A stretch of 40,517 nucleotides of DNA from Pontibacter beigongshangensis. GTDB taxonomy: Bacteria > Bacteroidota > Bacteroidia > Cytophagales > Hymenobacteraceae. The notes beneath the pieces were generated by a model, which saw only the letters and a program-made list of their open reading frames with translations, had not been told where the DNA came from and searched no databases. Location: NCBI RefSeq assembly GCF_014332515.1, contig NZ_VFSD01000033.1, positions 1 through 40,517 of the forward strand. The letters are read 5' to 3'. Within the stretch, counting starts at the first letter, position 1, and each line of letters opens with the position of its first letter. Position numbers and translations under genes: made by a program. Of this stretch, positions 33,523 through 40,517 are shown one piece after another.

Positions 33523-35829
33523 TTATTTTTTAATCAAGCGGCTTGTCCATCTTTTACCTTCTTCTCCCTGAATCACGATAAAGTATAAGCCTGAACTAAT
33601 ATCTGTCAGATCGAACATCTGGTTGGTGATGCCGGTTTTAAGTAGCCTTCCGGTGGCGCTGTAAAGCAAGAAGGCTGTCTCGTTCTTCCAGGTCACCACC
33701 ACCTGATTGCCGGCAGGGTTTGGATAAGCCATGATAACCAGTTTTTCAGGCTCTGACAGGCTCAAGGGTTCCCCCTGCTCGGTATAGGAAGTGCTCATAA
33801 AAAAGAGGTTCGACGTGGCTCCTTTGGTGATCTGGTAAGAACCGGCCGGAATCGTCAGGATTAGTTTTCCTGCCGTGGCGGCATGGTCGGTGCCGTTTAT
33901 TTTGATGGTACCGTTAAAATCGTTGTTAAACACCAGGGTTAACGTAGCCTCGCCGGTAGTAGTGAAGGAGATATTCGTCGATGACTCTACTTTCAGACAC
34001 TGCGTTAAGGTCAGGCCATTAAAAGTTACGGTTCCTTTAGAATCTGACAGGTTGCCGGCAATGTTGTAGAACGAGCTGCTTTTGCCTGACAAGGTGAAAT
34101 TGTGCACCATAGCCTCAGAGACTCCGGCACCATCACCATCACCATCTCCATCTCCGTTGCCGTCTCCGTCTCCATCGCCGTCTCCACCACCAGAAGCCGC
34201 TTCTCCGTCGCCCTGAACAGCCACCAGCTTGGTTTTGTAGTTCATCAAGGCCGCTTTTAAGGCCGCGTTTACGTCGTAAGATGTATCATCAACCTCGTTG
34301 TTAAATGTCCATTTAAAATCGCCGCCCTTTACACGACCTGCAAACTGCATTACCTTATTCCTGGCTTCTTCCGGGCTATCGGGGTTGTAGGCATACATAA
34401 CGGAGGCGTTTGTGTCGAAGTTGTTGTAGGTGTTGGAGCCATAGGCCGACACAATGGTGCTGGGAATGGTCTCGTTCCGGTCGGTGGCCACGTACGCATC
34501 AAAATCGCGGGTGGAGTTGGGGAACCCTGCCGCGGCGTAGGGCACAAAGCGGCGTTGCCCTGTCATGTGGTTGTTGAAGGCTTTAATAGTGCCGCCGTCT
34601 TCTTTAGAGAAGGTGGGCGAATTAGAATAATCGTTTGCCTGTTTGGCCTCATTAAACACATCGGACCCCTGCATGGAGGTCAGCATCGGGTATTTGCAGT
34701 TGCGGAAATAGTTGCCTTCCACAAACACCGAAGAGCCCAGCGTGGAGCCTACGCCATACTTCGCTATGCCATCATAGTAGTTGTTGTACACGTGCGCCGA
34801 GTAAAACCGGACACGCGGATGGCGGGAGTCGGAATGGTCGTACCAGTTATGATGGTAGGTAATAAACAGCCCTTCGGTGGTGCCTTCGCTCAGGCCCACC
34901 AGGTTCGACTTGCCGGCATCCCAGAAGTGGTTGTAGGAGAAGGTCACGTACGTGGAGCGCTTGGCATCCAGGGCCCCGTCGCCTTTGGCCTGGTCGGCAT
35001 CACTTCCGGCATCGCCATAAAAGAAATCGACATGGTGCACCCAGATGTAGTCGTTGTCCTGCTGCAGGCCAATGTTGTCGCCTTCGTTGCTGTTGCAGTT
35101 CATCGTGCCTATGTTACGGACCTCCACATTAGAAGCATTTTTTATCCGGATACCCCAGCCATCTGCCACGGCATCGTCGCCCACGCCTTCCAGGGTAATA
35201 TAGCTCGCGGCATTATTTTTATTCTCGATCACAATGTCGCCTTTGTCCATATACTCCAGGTCGGTGATTTGCCCCACTAAACGGATGATCAGCGGACGGG
35301 CATCTTTTCCTTTCTTAAAACCATCCAGAATAGTTTGCAGGCCCACGCAAGGGTTTGCATTGGCTCCGGCCACATCAAGCGTAACAGTGTTTTTGGTGTT
35401 TTCGGTGATGTAGAGAATAACGGCGTCGGCTTTTACAGTACCATCGGCTTTATAGGCACCCGGAACGCGGTTATTGCTGAAAGCAAAGCCGGTACGGTCA
35501 TGGGCCTGCACCGAAATGGGCGCTGTCTGGGTGGCGGCCGCTTCTGTACCTGCTATCACAGGCACAATTTTGAGGGTATACGTTCCGGCCTTCAGGCCTA
35601 ACACGTCGGCACGGAAATAAGAGCCGTAACTTCTGATCAGCTGGTCGTCTATTTTCCGGTCGGTAACGCCTTCGCCACTGTAGTAGACGTTGTACTTGTC
35701 TGCATTCCCGGCGGGTTGCCACTTTACATACGCCGATTCCAGCCAGCCAGCTGTCTCAGTAATGGTAACAGACTGTGCCCATACAAATAAAGGAGACAGC
35801 AACAGGAAAAGAGTAAAAAAATGCTTCAT
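33523..35829 (-). CDS. Secreted pectate lyase (PL1-like) with T9SS sorting domain
   Basis: A 768-residue exported enzyme expected to cleave polygalacturonate by beta-elimination. Signal peptide MKHFFTLFLLLSPLFVWAQ, a fibronectin-like region to about 110, then the parallel beta-helix catalytic domain (about 130-560). Motifs include YIWVHHVDFFYGDAGSDADQ, GALDAKRSTYVTFSYNHF and HHNWYDHSDSRHPRVR, typical of PL1. A (Gly-Asp)n linker at about 545-570 leads to a beta-sandwich module, and MAYPNPAGNQVVV near 690 starts the T9SS C-terminal signal. An in-frame ATG at 35925 adds 32 residues before the signal peptide and is rejected. Two palindromes upstream suggest sugar-responsive control. Confidence 0.92.
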   Translation of the reverse strand: MKHFFTLFLLLSPLFVWAQSVTITETAGWLESAYVKWQPAGNADKYNVYYSGEGVTDRKIDDQLIRSYGSYFRADVLGLKAGTYTLKIVPVIAGTEAAATQTAPISVQAHDRTGFAFSNNRVPGAYKADGTVKADAVILYITENTKNTVTLDVAGANANPCVGLQTILDGFKKGKDARPLIIRLVGQITDLEYMDKGDIVIENKNNAASYITLEGVGDDAVADGWGIRIKNASNVEVRNIGTMNCNSNEGDNIGLQQDNDYIWVHHVDFFYGDAGSDADQAKGDGALDAKRSTYVTFSYNHFWDAGKSNLVGLSEGTTEGLFITYHHNWYDHSDSRHPRVRFYSAHVYNNYYDGIAKYGVGSTLGSSVFVEGNYFRNCKYPMLTSMQGSDVFNEAKQANDYSNSPTFSKEDGGTIKAFNNHMTGQRRFVPYAAAGFPNSTRDFDAYVATDRNETIPSTIVSAYGSNTYNNFDTNASVMYAYNPDSPEEARNKVMQFAGRVKGGDFKWTFNNEVDDTSYDVNAALKAALMNYKTKLVAVQGDGEAASGGGDGDGDGDGNGDGDGDGDGAGVSEAMVHNFTLSGKSSSFYNIAGNLSDSKGTVTFNGLTLTQCLKVESSTNISFTTTGEATLTLVFNNDFNGTIKINGTDHAATAGKLILTIPAGSYQITKGATSNLFFMSTSYTEQGEPLSLSEPEKLVIMAYPNPAGNQVVVTWKNETAFLLYSATGRLLKTGITNQMFDLTDISSGLYFIVIQGEEGKRWTSRLIKK
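34128..34188. repeat. Hexanucleotide-type repeat encoding a Gly-Asp linker
   Basis: About ten imperfect six-base units (CCATCA, CCATCT, CCGTCT on the plus strand) encode alternating Gly and Asp with one Asn. Gain or loss of units would stay in frame and only change linker length. Confidence 0.85.
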
Positions 35830-35891
35830 GTGTAAAAGGGGATTAATATGTAAGAAAATAATTGACTCAGCTTCCCCTTGAAAGGAGGTGT

Positions 35892-35903
35892 GCAATCGAT
35901 TGC
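35892..35903. promoter_or_regulatory. Palindrome GCAATCGATTGC, candidate operator
   Basis: A perfect 12-bp palindrome with a central CG, the shape of LacI-family operators, 63 bp upstream of the pectate lyase start. A TATATTTA sequence (minus strand, 35909-35916), close to the Bacteroidota -7 element TAnnTTTG, lies just before it, so the palindrome would cover the transcription start. I found no convincing -33 element. Confidence 0.45.
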
Positions 35904-35919
35904 GCTCGTAAATATAGGA

Positions 35920-35931
35920 AAACAATTGTTT
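35920..35931. promoter_or_regulatory. Palindrome AAACAATTGTTT upstream of pectate lyase
   Basis: A second perfect 12-bp palindrome whose centre is 28 bp from that of the first. A/T rich, so partly expected by chance; its position in the same promoter makes it worth noting. Confidence 0.3.
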
Positions 35932-36320
35932 GTTAGTTAATGATTTTTGTCATTTTTTGTAAAAACTTAGGTCTGAGAAGATCTGCAGATCAAAAACAGC
36001 CAGTCAGCAGGTTTAGAGCGGCTTTTTGGGGTGAGGAAGCGTTGTCAGAAATCAGCATCGGGTGAGGGCCGGTTCAGCGCCAGGGCTCAGGCAGTATAAC
36101 CTCCCATACTTGCAGCAACAGCAATAAAGCCTCTGGAGGGGCATTTTGATTAGAATAATTCATGCTTCAACCCTCTTATGTTTGAGAACTTAAGGCTTAT
36201 GATGTTCAACCGCACCGTCTTGTTGTTAAAAAATCAGCAGATCAGCTGAAATACTCCATCGGCTTGTGTATTTTTACCCCGGACCGCGACTCACCCGGCC
36301 CAGAACATAAAACTGTACCA
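35932..36320. other. Intergenic stretch with one repeat copy
   Basis: Between the divergent pectate lyase and kdsB genes. Repeat copy 14 (36112-36160) is the only clear element; the kdsB promoter must lie in the last 150 bases. Confidence 0.55.
36112..36160 (+). repeat. Dispersed intergenic repeat, copy 14
   Basis: One of the best copies: GCAGCAACAGCAATAAA leader, core GCCTC-TGGA-GGGGC, ATTTTG and ATTAGAATAATT. Confidence 0.9.
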
Positions 36321-37064
36321 ATGGACATACTTGGCATTATTCCGGCACGCTTTGCCTCCACCCGCTTCCCGGGCAAACCTCTTACCGAGATCAAAGGCAA
36401 ATCCATGATCCAGCGGGTCTATGAGCAGGCCAGCAAGTCGAGCCTGGCCAGGGTGCTGGTGGCCACAGACGATACCCGTATTCTGGAGCATGTGCTGGCT
36501 TTTGGCGGAAATGCCGTGATGACGGGCGCGCACCACCAGAGCGGCACCGACCGCTGCTTCGAGGCTTACCAGCTGCAGGACACCCCCTTTAGCTACGTGA
36601 TCAACATACAGGGCGACGAGCCGTTTATTAAACCAGAGCAGATAGACCTGGTGGCCGCCTGTTTCCGCAAGCCCGCCACGCAACTGGCCACCCTGATCAA
36701 GGAAATCAAGAGCCATGAGGAGCTGTTCAATGTAAACTCGCCGAAGGTGGTGGTAAACACCTCTAAAGAAGCCCTTTACTTTAGCCGACAGCCCATTCCG
36801 TATTGCCGCAATGTGCCTATCGAGGACTGGCACGAGCAGCACACTTACTACAAGCATATCGGCATCTACGGCTACCGCACCGACATACTGGAGCAGATAA
36901 CACAGCTGCCGCCATCTGCCCTCGAACTGGCCGAGTCGCTGGAGCAGCTGCGGTGGCTGGAGCACGGCTTCCGGATTACAACGGCCGTTACCACCCTGGA
37001 AACCTTCGGGATAGACACGCCGGAGGATCTGCTGAAAGTGCAGGCCGCACTCGCCGAAGACTAG
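36321..37064 (+). CDS. kdsB: 3-deoxy-manno-octulosonate cytidylyltransferase
   Basis: A 247-residue cytoplasmic enzyme that activates Kdo with CTP to CMP-Kdo for lipopolysaccharide inner-core synthesis. The N-terminal nucleotide-binding signature IIPARFASTRFPGKPL (6-21), GTDRCFEAYQ (near 73-82), NIQGDEPFIKPEQID and YKHIGIYGYR are family hallmarks, and the length is standard. An ATG-like start at 36264 would add 19 residues of no family character; the ATG at 36321 directly precedes the conserved strand. A small membrane protein follows after 14 bp. Confidence 0.95.
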   Translation: MDILGIIPARFASTRFPGKPLTEIKGKSMIQRVYEQASKSSLARVLVATDDTRILEHVLAFGGNAVMTGAHHQSGTDRCFEAYQLQDTPFSYVINIQGDEPFIKPEQIDLVAACFRKPATQLATLIKEIKSHEELFNVNSPKVVVNTSKEALYFSRQPIPYCRNVPIEDWHEQHTYYKHIGIYGYRTDILEQITQLPPSALELAESLEQLRWLEHGFRITTAVTTLETFGIDTPEDLLKVQAALAED

Positions 37065-37078
37065 CAGCCACCATACGC

Positions 37079-37498
37079 ATGAAAAACTACTCTCTTCTTC
37101 GGTTCGTGAAGCTAAACCTCTACTTTTTCAGCATCTACAGCCTGCTAACGGGGCTGTGGTACGCGGTTACCAACCGGTTTGAAACAGATGCGGCAACTGC
37201 CGTGAAGGAGATACTATTTAACGCCGCCATCTTTAGCCTGCTCTTCACGCTGCTGATGCTCGGCTGGTACAGGAGAACCAGACTGATGCTGGCCACCACC
37301 AAAACATCTTATGCCGAGCTCCAGAAACGCCTGGCTGCCATAGGCTACGAAAAAGTAAGCCAGCCCAAAAAATCGACAATAGAAGTCTACAAACCCACCC
37401 CACCCAAGGCAGCCGCCATGGCCGGCAAGCTGTTCGTGAGCAAGTCGCCCAGCTTTTATATAGTAGAAGGCCCGGCCCGGCTGCTGAAGAAGCTGTAG
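37079..37498 (+). CDS. Small membrane protein downstream of kdsB
   Basis: A 139-residue protein with two predicted helices (about 12-28 and 43-62), then a basic cytosolic C-terminal domain (SYAELQKRLAAIGYEKVSQP...). I do not recognise the family. It starts 14 bp after kdsB and is probably cotranscribed; a link to envelope synthesis is inference from position. The same frame stays open upstream into kdsB, but the ATG at 37079 is the only start consistent with the layout. Confidence 0.72.
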   Translation: MKNYSLLRFVKLNLYFFSIYSLLTGLWYAVTNRFETDAATAVKEILFNAAIFSLLFTLLMLGWYRRTRLMLATTKTSYAELQKRLAAIGYEKVSQPKKSTIEVYKPTPPKAAAMAGKLFVSKSPSFYIVEGPARLLKKL

Positions 37499-37521
37499 CA
37501 CAAGCGATCCCGCAATCAGAA

Positions 37522-37650
37522 ATGTTATGCTATTTTCGTGTACTGCAGCTGTTATTCCTGCTGGTACCAGTAACTAGTTGTAAATCATTGCTGTTGGCTC
37601 AAGGGAGACTGGAGATCACCACCAGCAAACTTTCGGATAGAGATATCTGA
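37522..37650 (+). CDS. Tiny putative lipoprotein or lipoprotein remnant
   Basis: A 42-codon frame, MLCYFRVLQLLFLLVPVTSC at its start, with a short hydrophobic run ending in a VTSC lipobox, followed by 22 more residues. It begins 23 bp after the small membrane protein gene. It may be a very small lipoprotein or the leftover signal peptide of a decayed lipoprotein gene. Nothing recognisable continues it downstream. Low confidence. Confidence 0.3.
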   Translation: MLCYFRVLQLLFLLVPVTSCKSLLLAQGRLEITTSKLSDRDI

Positions 37651-37911
37651 GAAAGCCTTTGCGTTATGTCGTCCTACATCACCGTGCACTGTTAAAACAG
37701 GAATGGCTTCTTATCTGAAGCGATGGTTCTTTCAGCGGACAGAACCGGGGCTGTAAAGACGCTTAATAAGCTTGACCAGAGTATTACGATCAGAGACAGA
37801 TATGTTAGCAAGCAGCAAAAAAAGGTCTGGAGGGCTTTTTCCATTAGAATAATTGCCCCTTGAAAAGGTTTCACTTGCAGTCCCTCCGCCTTAAACAGGC
37901 TGCTCCCTGGC
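37651..37911. other. Intergenic stretch with one repeat copy
   Basis: Convergent gap. Repeat copy 15 is at 37811-37854; otherwise only weak imperfect hairpins near 37704-37730. Confidence 0.5.
37811..37854 (+). repeat. Dispersed intergenic repeat, copy 15
   Basis: AGCAGCAAAAAAAGGTCTGG, then AGGGCTTTTTCC and ATTAGAATAATT. Perfect tail, T-run present, weak hairpin. Confidence 0.85.
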
Positions 37912-38259
37912 TCAGCCGCCCACTCTTTTAACTTTATAGCCGGCCGCCTGCAGCACCTGCAGGACCTTGTCCCGGAAATCGCCCTGGATCAGGATCTCGC
38001 CTTCCTTGGCGCTCCCTCCTACACCGCATTTGTTTTTAAGCAGTTTCCCCAGCTCTTTCAGGTCTTCGTCTTTGCCCACAAAACCGGTTACCAGGGTTAC
38101 CTGTTTGCCGCCTCTGGATTTTTTGTCGAGCTGCACTTTCAGGTTCTGTTGTTGCGGAGGCAGGGTCTCGCCCACGTGCTCCTGCTCATACTCGTAGTTG
38201 AAGTCGGAACTGGTGGAGTAAACCACGCCTTGTCTTCCTTTTTTGTTCTTATCGCTCAT
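37912..38259 (-). CDS. SUI1/eIF1-like translation factor (YciH family)
   Basis: A 115-residue protein with a disordered acidic N-terminus and a C-terminal SUI1 domain (about 38-113): KKSRGGKQVTLVTGFVG, KNKCGVGGSAKEGEILIQGD and VLQVLQAAGYKVKR are diagnostic. Bacterial homologues (E. coli YciH) resemble eukaryotic eIF1 and are thought to influence initiation fidelity or dispensably modulate translation, probably binding the 30S subunit. Its start overlaps the stop of the upstream lipid kinase gene as ATGA, so the two are translationally coupled. Confidence 0.92.
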   Translation of the reverse strand: MSDKNKKGRQGVVYSTSSDFNYEYEQEHVGETLPPQQQNLKVQLDKKSRGGKQVTLVTGFVGKDEDLKELGKLLKNKCGVGGSAKEGEILIQGDFRDKVLQVLQAAGYKVKRVGG

Positions 38260-39152
38260 GATGTTTTTGCTGGTGTTACTACTTTTAACGATTGCGGAAG
38301 CATTTCAATAGTAAAGTCCGATGCTTCTCCCAAATATTCCCCGTCGGCATGGAACATGATTTTGTGCGCTGTGCTTACCTCCAGCCTGTCGGTTTTAAAA
38401 TACTCGGCCGTGTCGGGGCTCGCCTTCTGTTTAGTGAGCATGCTATAGCTCAGGTTCAAGGCCTTAATTACGTCCAGCCTCCGCACCAGGCACACATCAA
38501 ACAACCCGTCTTGGATATCGGCAAAGGGGGCAATATAAGCATTGTTGCCGTACTGAGCCGCATTGGCGATAGCCAGCACGTAGCAGTCGGTGTCGATGTT
38601 TTTTCCGTTTATACAGATGCTCACCGGCAGATGGTTGTAGTGCAACACTTCTTTCAGCACCAGCTCCACATATGTTTGGAGGCCGCGCTTCTTGTTGCCG
38701 GCAAATACGGAGCTGATGTATGCGTCGAAGCCGATGCCGCCAACCGTAAAAAACGGGTGCCCGTTAATACTGCCGCTGTCGATGCTGGTTATGTGGCCTC
38801 CGTTAATCACCTCCAGCGCCCCTTTCAGCCCCATGGGCACCAGCAGGTGCCGGGCCAGGCCATTACCGGAGCCCTTCGGAAGCAGGGCAAGGGCAGTATT
38901 GGAGTATAGCAGTCCCTGGGCCACCTCATTCATGGTGCCATCGCCCCCTACTGCCACCACGATGGCACAGCCCTCCTGCACCGCCTGCCGCGCCAGGTCA
39001 GGGGCATGTCCGGCATACTCCGTAAACACAATGTCGTGGCTGTACTTTTCGTGGTTCAGGAACTCCTGTATCCGGTTCACTACATTCTCGTTGCTGCGCG
39101 GCCCCGAGGTAGGATTAACAATAAACCGGATATGAGGCTGTTTCTGGGGCAT
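38256..39152 (-). CDS. Diacylglycerol kinase-like lipid kinase (YegS/DagK family)
   Basis: A 298-residue lipid kinase. NPTSGPRSNENVV (13-25) and the nucleotide-binding VAVGGDGTMNEVAQGLL (67-82), followed by LLPKGSGNGLARHL (90-103), are the DAG kinase catalytic-domain motifs. The C-terminal half has the beta-sandwich typical of YegS. It should phosphorylate diacylglycerol or a related lipid with ATP at the inner face of the membrane; the lipid is not known. Its stop overlaps the SUI1 gene start by 4 bp. Confidence 0.92.
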   Translation of the reverse strand: MPQKQPHIRFIVNPTSGPRSNENVVNRIQEFLNHEKYSHDIVFTEYAGHAPDLARQAVQEGCAIVVAVGGDGTMNEVAQGLLYSNTALALLPKGSGNGLARHLLVPMGLKGALEVINGGHITSIDSGSINGHPFFTVGGIGFDAYISSVFAGNKKRGLQTYVELVLKEVLHYNHLPVSICINGKNIDTDCYVLAIANAAQYGNNAYIAPFADIQDGLFDVCLVRRLDVIKALNLSYSMLTKQKASPDTAEYFKTDRLEVSTAHKIMFHADGEYLGEASDFTIEMLPQSLKVVTPAKTS

Positions 39153-39493
39153 ACTGGTGTTACTTTATTTGGACGACACAGGCATTTTACAAGGCAAATA
39201 CCCGGCTACAAGACTTCAGGCTTCTTTTATTTCAACAACCTGAAAGCAGCACGTTGCCAGAAGCCAATCCTGTTCAAGTATCTCTAAGGAAGCTTTCATT
39301 CTATTTCAGGTATTGAAAACCTTCTTTACCTGCTGCTTTACAGGCACAAAAATAAGTGTTTCCGGGGCATATCAAAAAAGCCCGGCCTGTTTGCACAAAC
39401 CGGACTTCTTATACGTTTCTTTCTTAAGCAGAAGAACAGAGTTCAGGAATCAGTTCAAAAGCAACCACATCCCGACTTTTATAGAAGCGAAGC
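39153..39493. other. Intergenic stretch with a terminator
   Basis: Contains the uspA-side terminator at 39374-39409 and, presumably, the lipid kinase promoter. No repeat copy and no gene are seen. Confidence 0.5.
39374..39409 (-). terminator. Intrinsic terminator after the UspA gene
   Basis: On the minus strand AAGTCCGG-TTTG pairs with CAAA and, after a four-base bulge, CCGGGCTT, followed by a run of T. It lies about 85 bp after the UspA stop. Confidence 0.7.
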
Positions 39494-40354
39494 TTATTTC
39501 TTGTTTTCCAGCTGGAAAGTTAGCACAGGCAGGCTGGTATGGTTCACGAGATCTTCGGCTATGCTACCACGCAGCAGGTGCGCAAAGCCAGTTCTGCCAT
39601 GGGTAGCCATCATGATCAGGTCGGCGTTTATCTCATTGGCAAAACGCAGGATGCCGTCTTCTTCGTTGGAGTCGTTAAAAACGCTGAGGGTATAATTCTG
39701 CAGGCCGAAGCGGTCAGCCACTGATTGCATCTGCGTCTTCAGGTTCTCATTCGACTCAAAATTGCCGGGGGTGTTGATGTAGACCAGGTGCAGTTTGGCG
39801 CGGAAGATCCTCTGAAACTCCTTAAACCGCTCTATGGCCATACCGATTTCTCTTTTAAAGTCAGAAGCCAGCACCACGTCCCTTACTTCAAATTTTTCAT
39901 GCTGCCGCTTTACCGTCAGAACAGGGCATGAGGCTGCGCGCACTACCTTCTCGGTATTGGAGCCAACCAGAAACTCGCTCATGCCGCTCGCTCCTTTAGA
40001 GCCCATTACCACCAGGTCTATTTTGTCTTTCAGGATCACCCGTTTAATCCTGTTGATCACATGGTCTGTATCTACTTCTTCCACTATCTCTACGCCACTG
40101 CCCTGCACCGACTGAACCAGGGCACGCATCTGCGCTTTGGTTCTTTCCAGCAACTTCAGGGTAAATATGTAGTCCATATCATTTCTGGTGCTCATGGTGT
40201 CGCCGGTGGCACTGAACGATGACGTGCCGTATGGCATCTCAAGCACATGTAATAGTTTGATGGCGGCACCTGTTTGCTGGGCAATGGAGATGGCTACCTC
40301 AAAGGCATTTTGCGCCTGAGCAGAAAAATCAGTGGGTACAAGAATCCTTCTCAT
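39494..40354 (-). CDS. Tandem universal stress protein (UspA family)
   Basis: A 286-residue cytoplasmic protein made of two UspA domains. The first starts MRRILVPTDFSAQAQNAFEV and carries the ATP-binding pattern GSKGASGMSEFLVGSNTEKV near residues 120-140 (G-x2-G-x9-G-S). The second has ATHGRTGFAHLLRGSIAEDL near the C-terminus with the same spacing, so both halves may bind ATP. Tandem Usp proteins are common in Bacteroidota and are usually induced by stress or starvation. An upstream ATG at 40384 adds ten residues; the chosen ATG begins the conserved strand. A terminator follows, so it is probably monocistronic. Confidence 0.93.
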   Translation of the reverse strand: MRRILVPTDFSAQAQNAFEVAISIAQQTGAAIKLLHVLEMPYGTSSFSATGDTMSTRNDMDYIFTLKLLERTKAQMRALVQSVQGSGVEIVEEVDTDHVINRIKRVILKDKIDLVVMGSKGASGMSEFLVGSNTEKVVRAASCPVLTVKRQHEKFEVRDVVLASDFKREIGMAIERFKEFQRIFRAKLHLVYINTPGNFESNENLKTQMQSVADRFGLQNYTLSVFNDSNEEDGILRFANEINADLIMMATHGRTGFAHLLRGSIAEDLVNHTSLPVLTFQLENKK

Positions 40355-40467
40355 GTTAATTAGTTGGTTTAGTAATAGTGGCAAAAAGCAGAAGCCCGCA
40401 CAGGCTTCAGAAATGGCTCAATATATGGCTTAAAGCTGCCTTTCGAGCTTTGACAGCCTGTAAAGTA

Positions 40468-40495
40468 TTAAAGCCCACCTTTCGGTGAGCTTTAA
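40468..40495. terminator. Hairpin at the right edge of the window
   Basis: TTAAAGC-C-CACC pairs with GGTG-A-GCTTTAA around TTTC, with one mismatch. It may end a gene lying beyond the window. Confidence 0.55.
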
Positions 40496-40517
40496 GGCTA
40501 TACGTATAAAATGGCAG

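Overview
The window reads as chromosomal DNA of a Bacteroidota bacterium, most likely Cytophagales (a Pontibacter or Hymenobacter-like relative). Evidence: two large secreted proteins end in type IX secretion (T9SS) C-terminal sorting domains with YPNP motifs, genes lack clear Shine-Dalgarno sequences, and there is a Bacteroidota-style cluster of RDD, SpoIIM/DUF95, DUF4129, DUF4350, MoxR and DUF58 genes. KdsB implies a Kdo-containing lipopolysaccharide. This placement is inferred from gene content, not from a marker gene. I saw no tRNA, rRNA, CRISPR array, transposase or phage gene.

Layout. 1-3.1 kb: exported protein-L-isoaspartate methyltransferase, a YsnF-like stress protein and a hexapeptide acetyltransferase. 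3.5-8.2 kb: a 1564-residue kelch/PKD protein with a T9SS tail. 8.6-13.8 kb (minus strand): a nitrate respiration module made of an alginate-export-family outer-membrane barrel, a Tat-dependent NapA-like molybdoenzyme, a tetraheme NapC/NirT-type quinol dehydrogenase and a small two-helix membrane protein. 14.9-22.2 kb: RDD gene divergent from a tightly overlapping six-gene operon ending in MoxR and DUF58; the last two genes are separated by about 450 bp framed by a long inverted repeat. 22.6-27.9 kb: a stand-alone CheB-like methylesterase, whose C-terminal tail is cut off by two in-frame stops, divergent from a CheB-CheR-PAS-histidine kinase hybrid. 27.9-29.6 kb: amino acid permease and DoxX. 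30.1-33.1 kb: a very Arg/Asp/Tyr-rich low-complexity protein, an alpha/beta hydrolase, an unknown 123-residue protein and a lone GAF protein. 33.5-35.8 kb: secreted pectate lyase with a Gly-Asp linker and T9SS tail, with two 12-bp palindromes in its promoter. 36.3-40.4 kb: kdsB plus a small membrane protein, a SUI1/eIF1-like protein overlapping a YegS-type lipid kinase, and a tandem UspA protein.

The most striking non-genic signal is a dispersed intergenic repeat of about 30-50 bp, seen about 15 times on both strands and never inside a confident gene. It has a CAG-rich leader, a short GC hairpin core around CTCTGGAGGGGC, a T-run, and a conserved tail close to ATTAGAATAATT. Ten of the thirteen intergenic gaps longer than 300 bp carry at least one copy. 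One pair forms a miniature inverted-repeat structure, and another copy sits inside the inverted-repeat-framed insert that separates moxR from its DUF58 partner. No mobilising enzyme is visible here.
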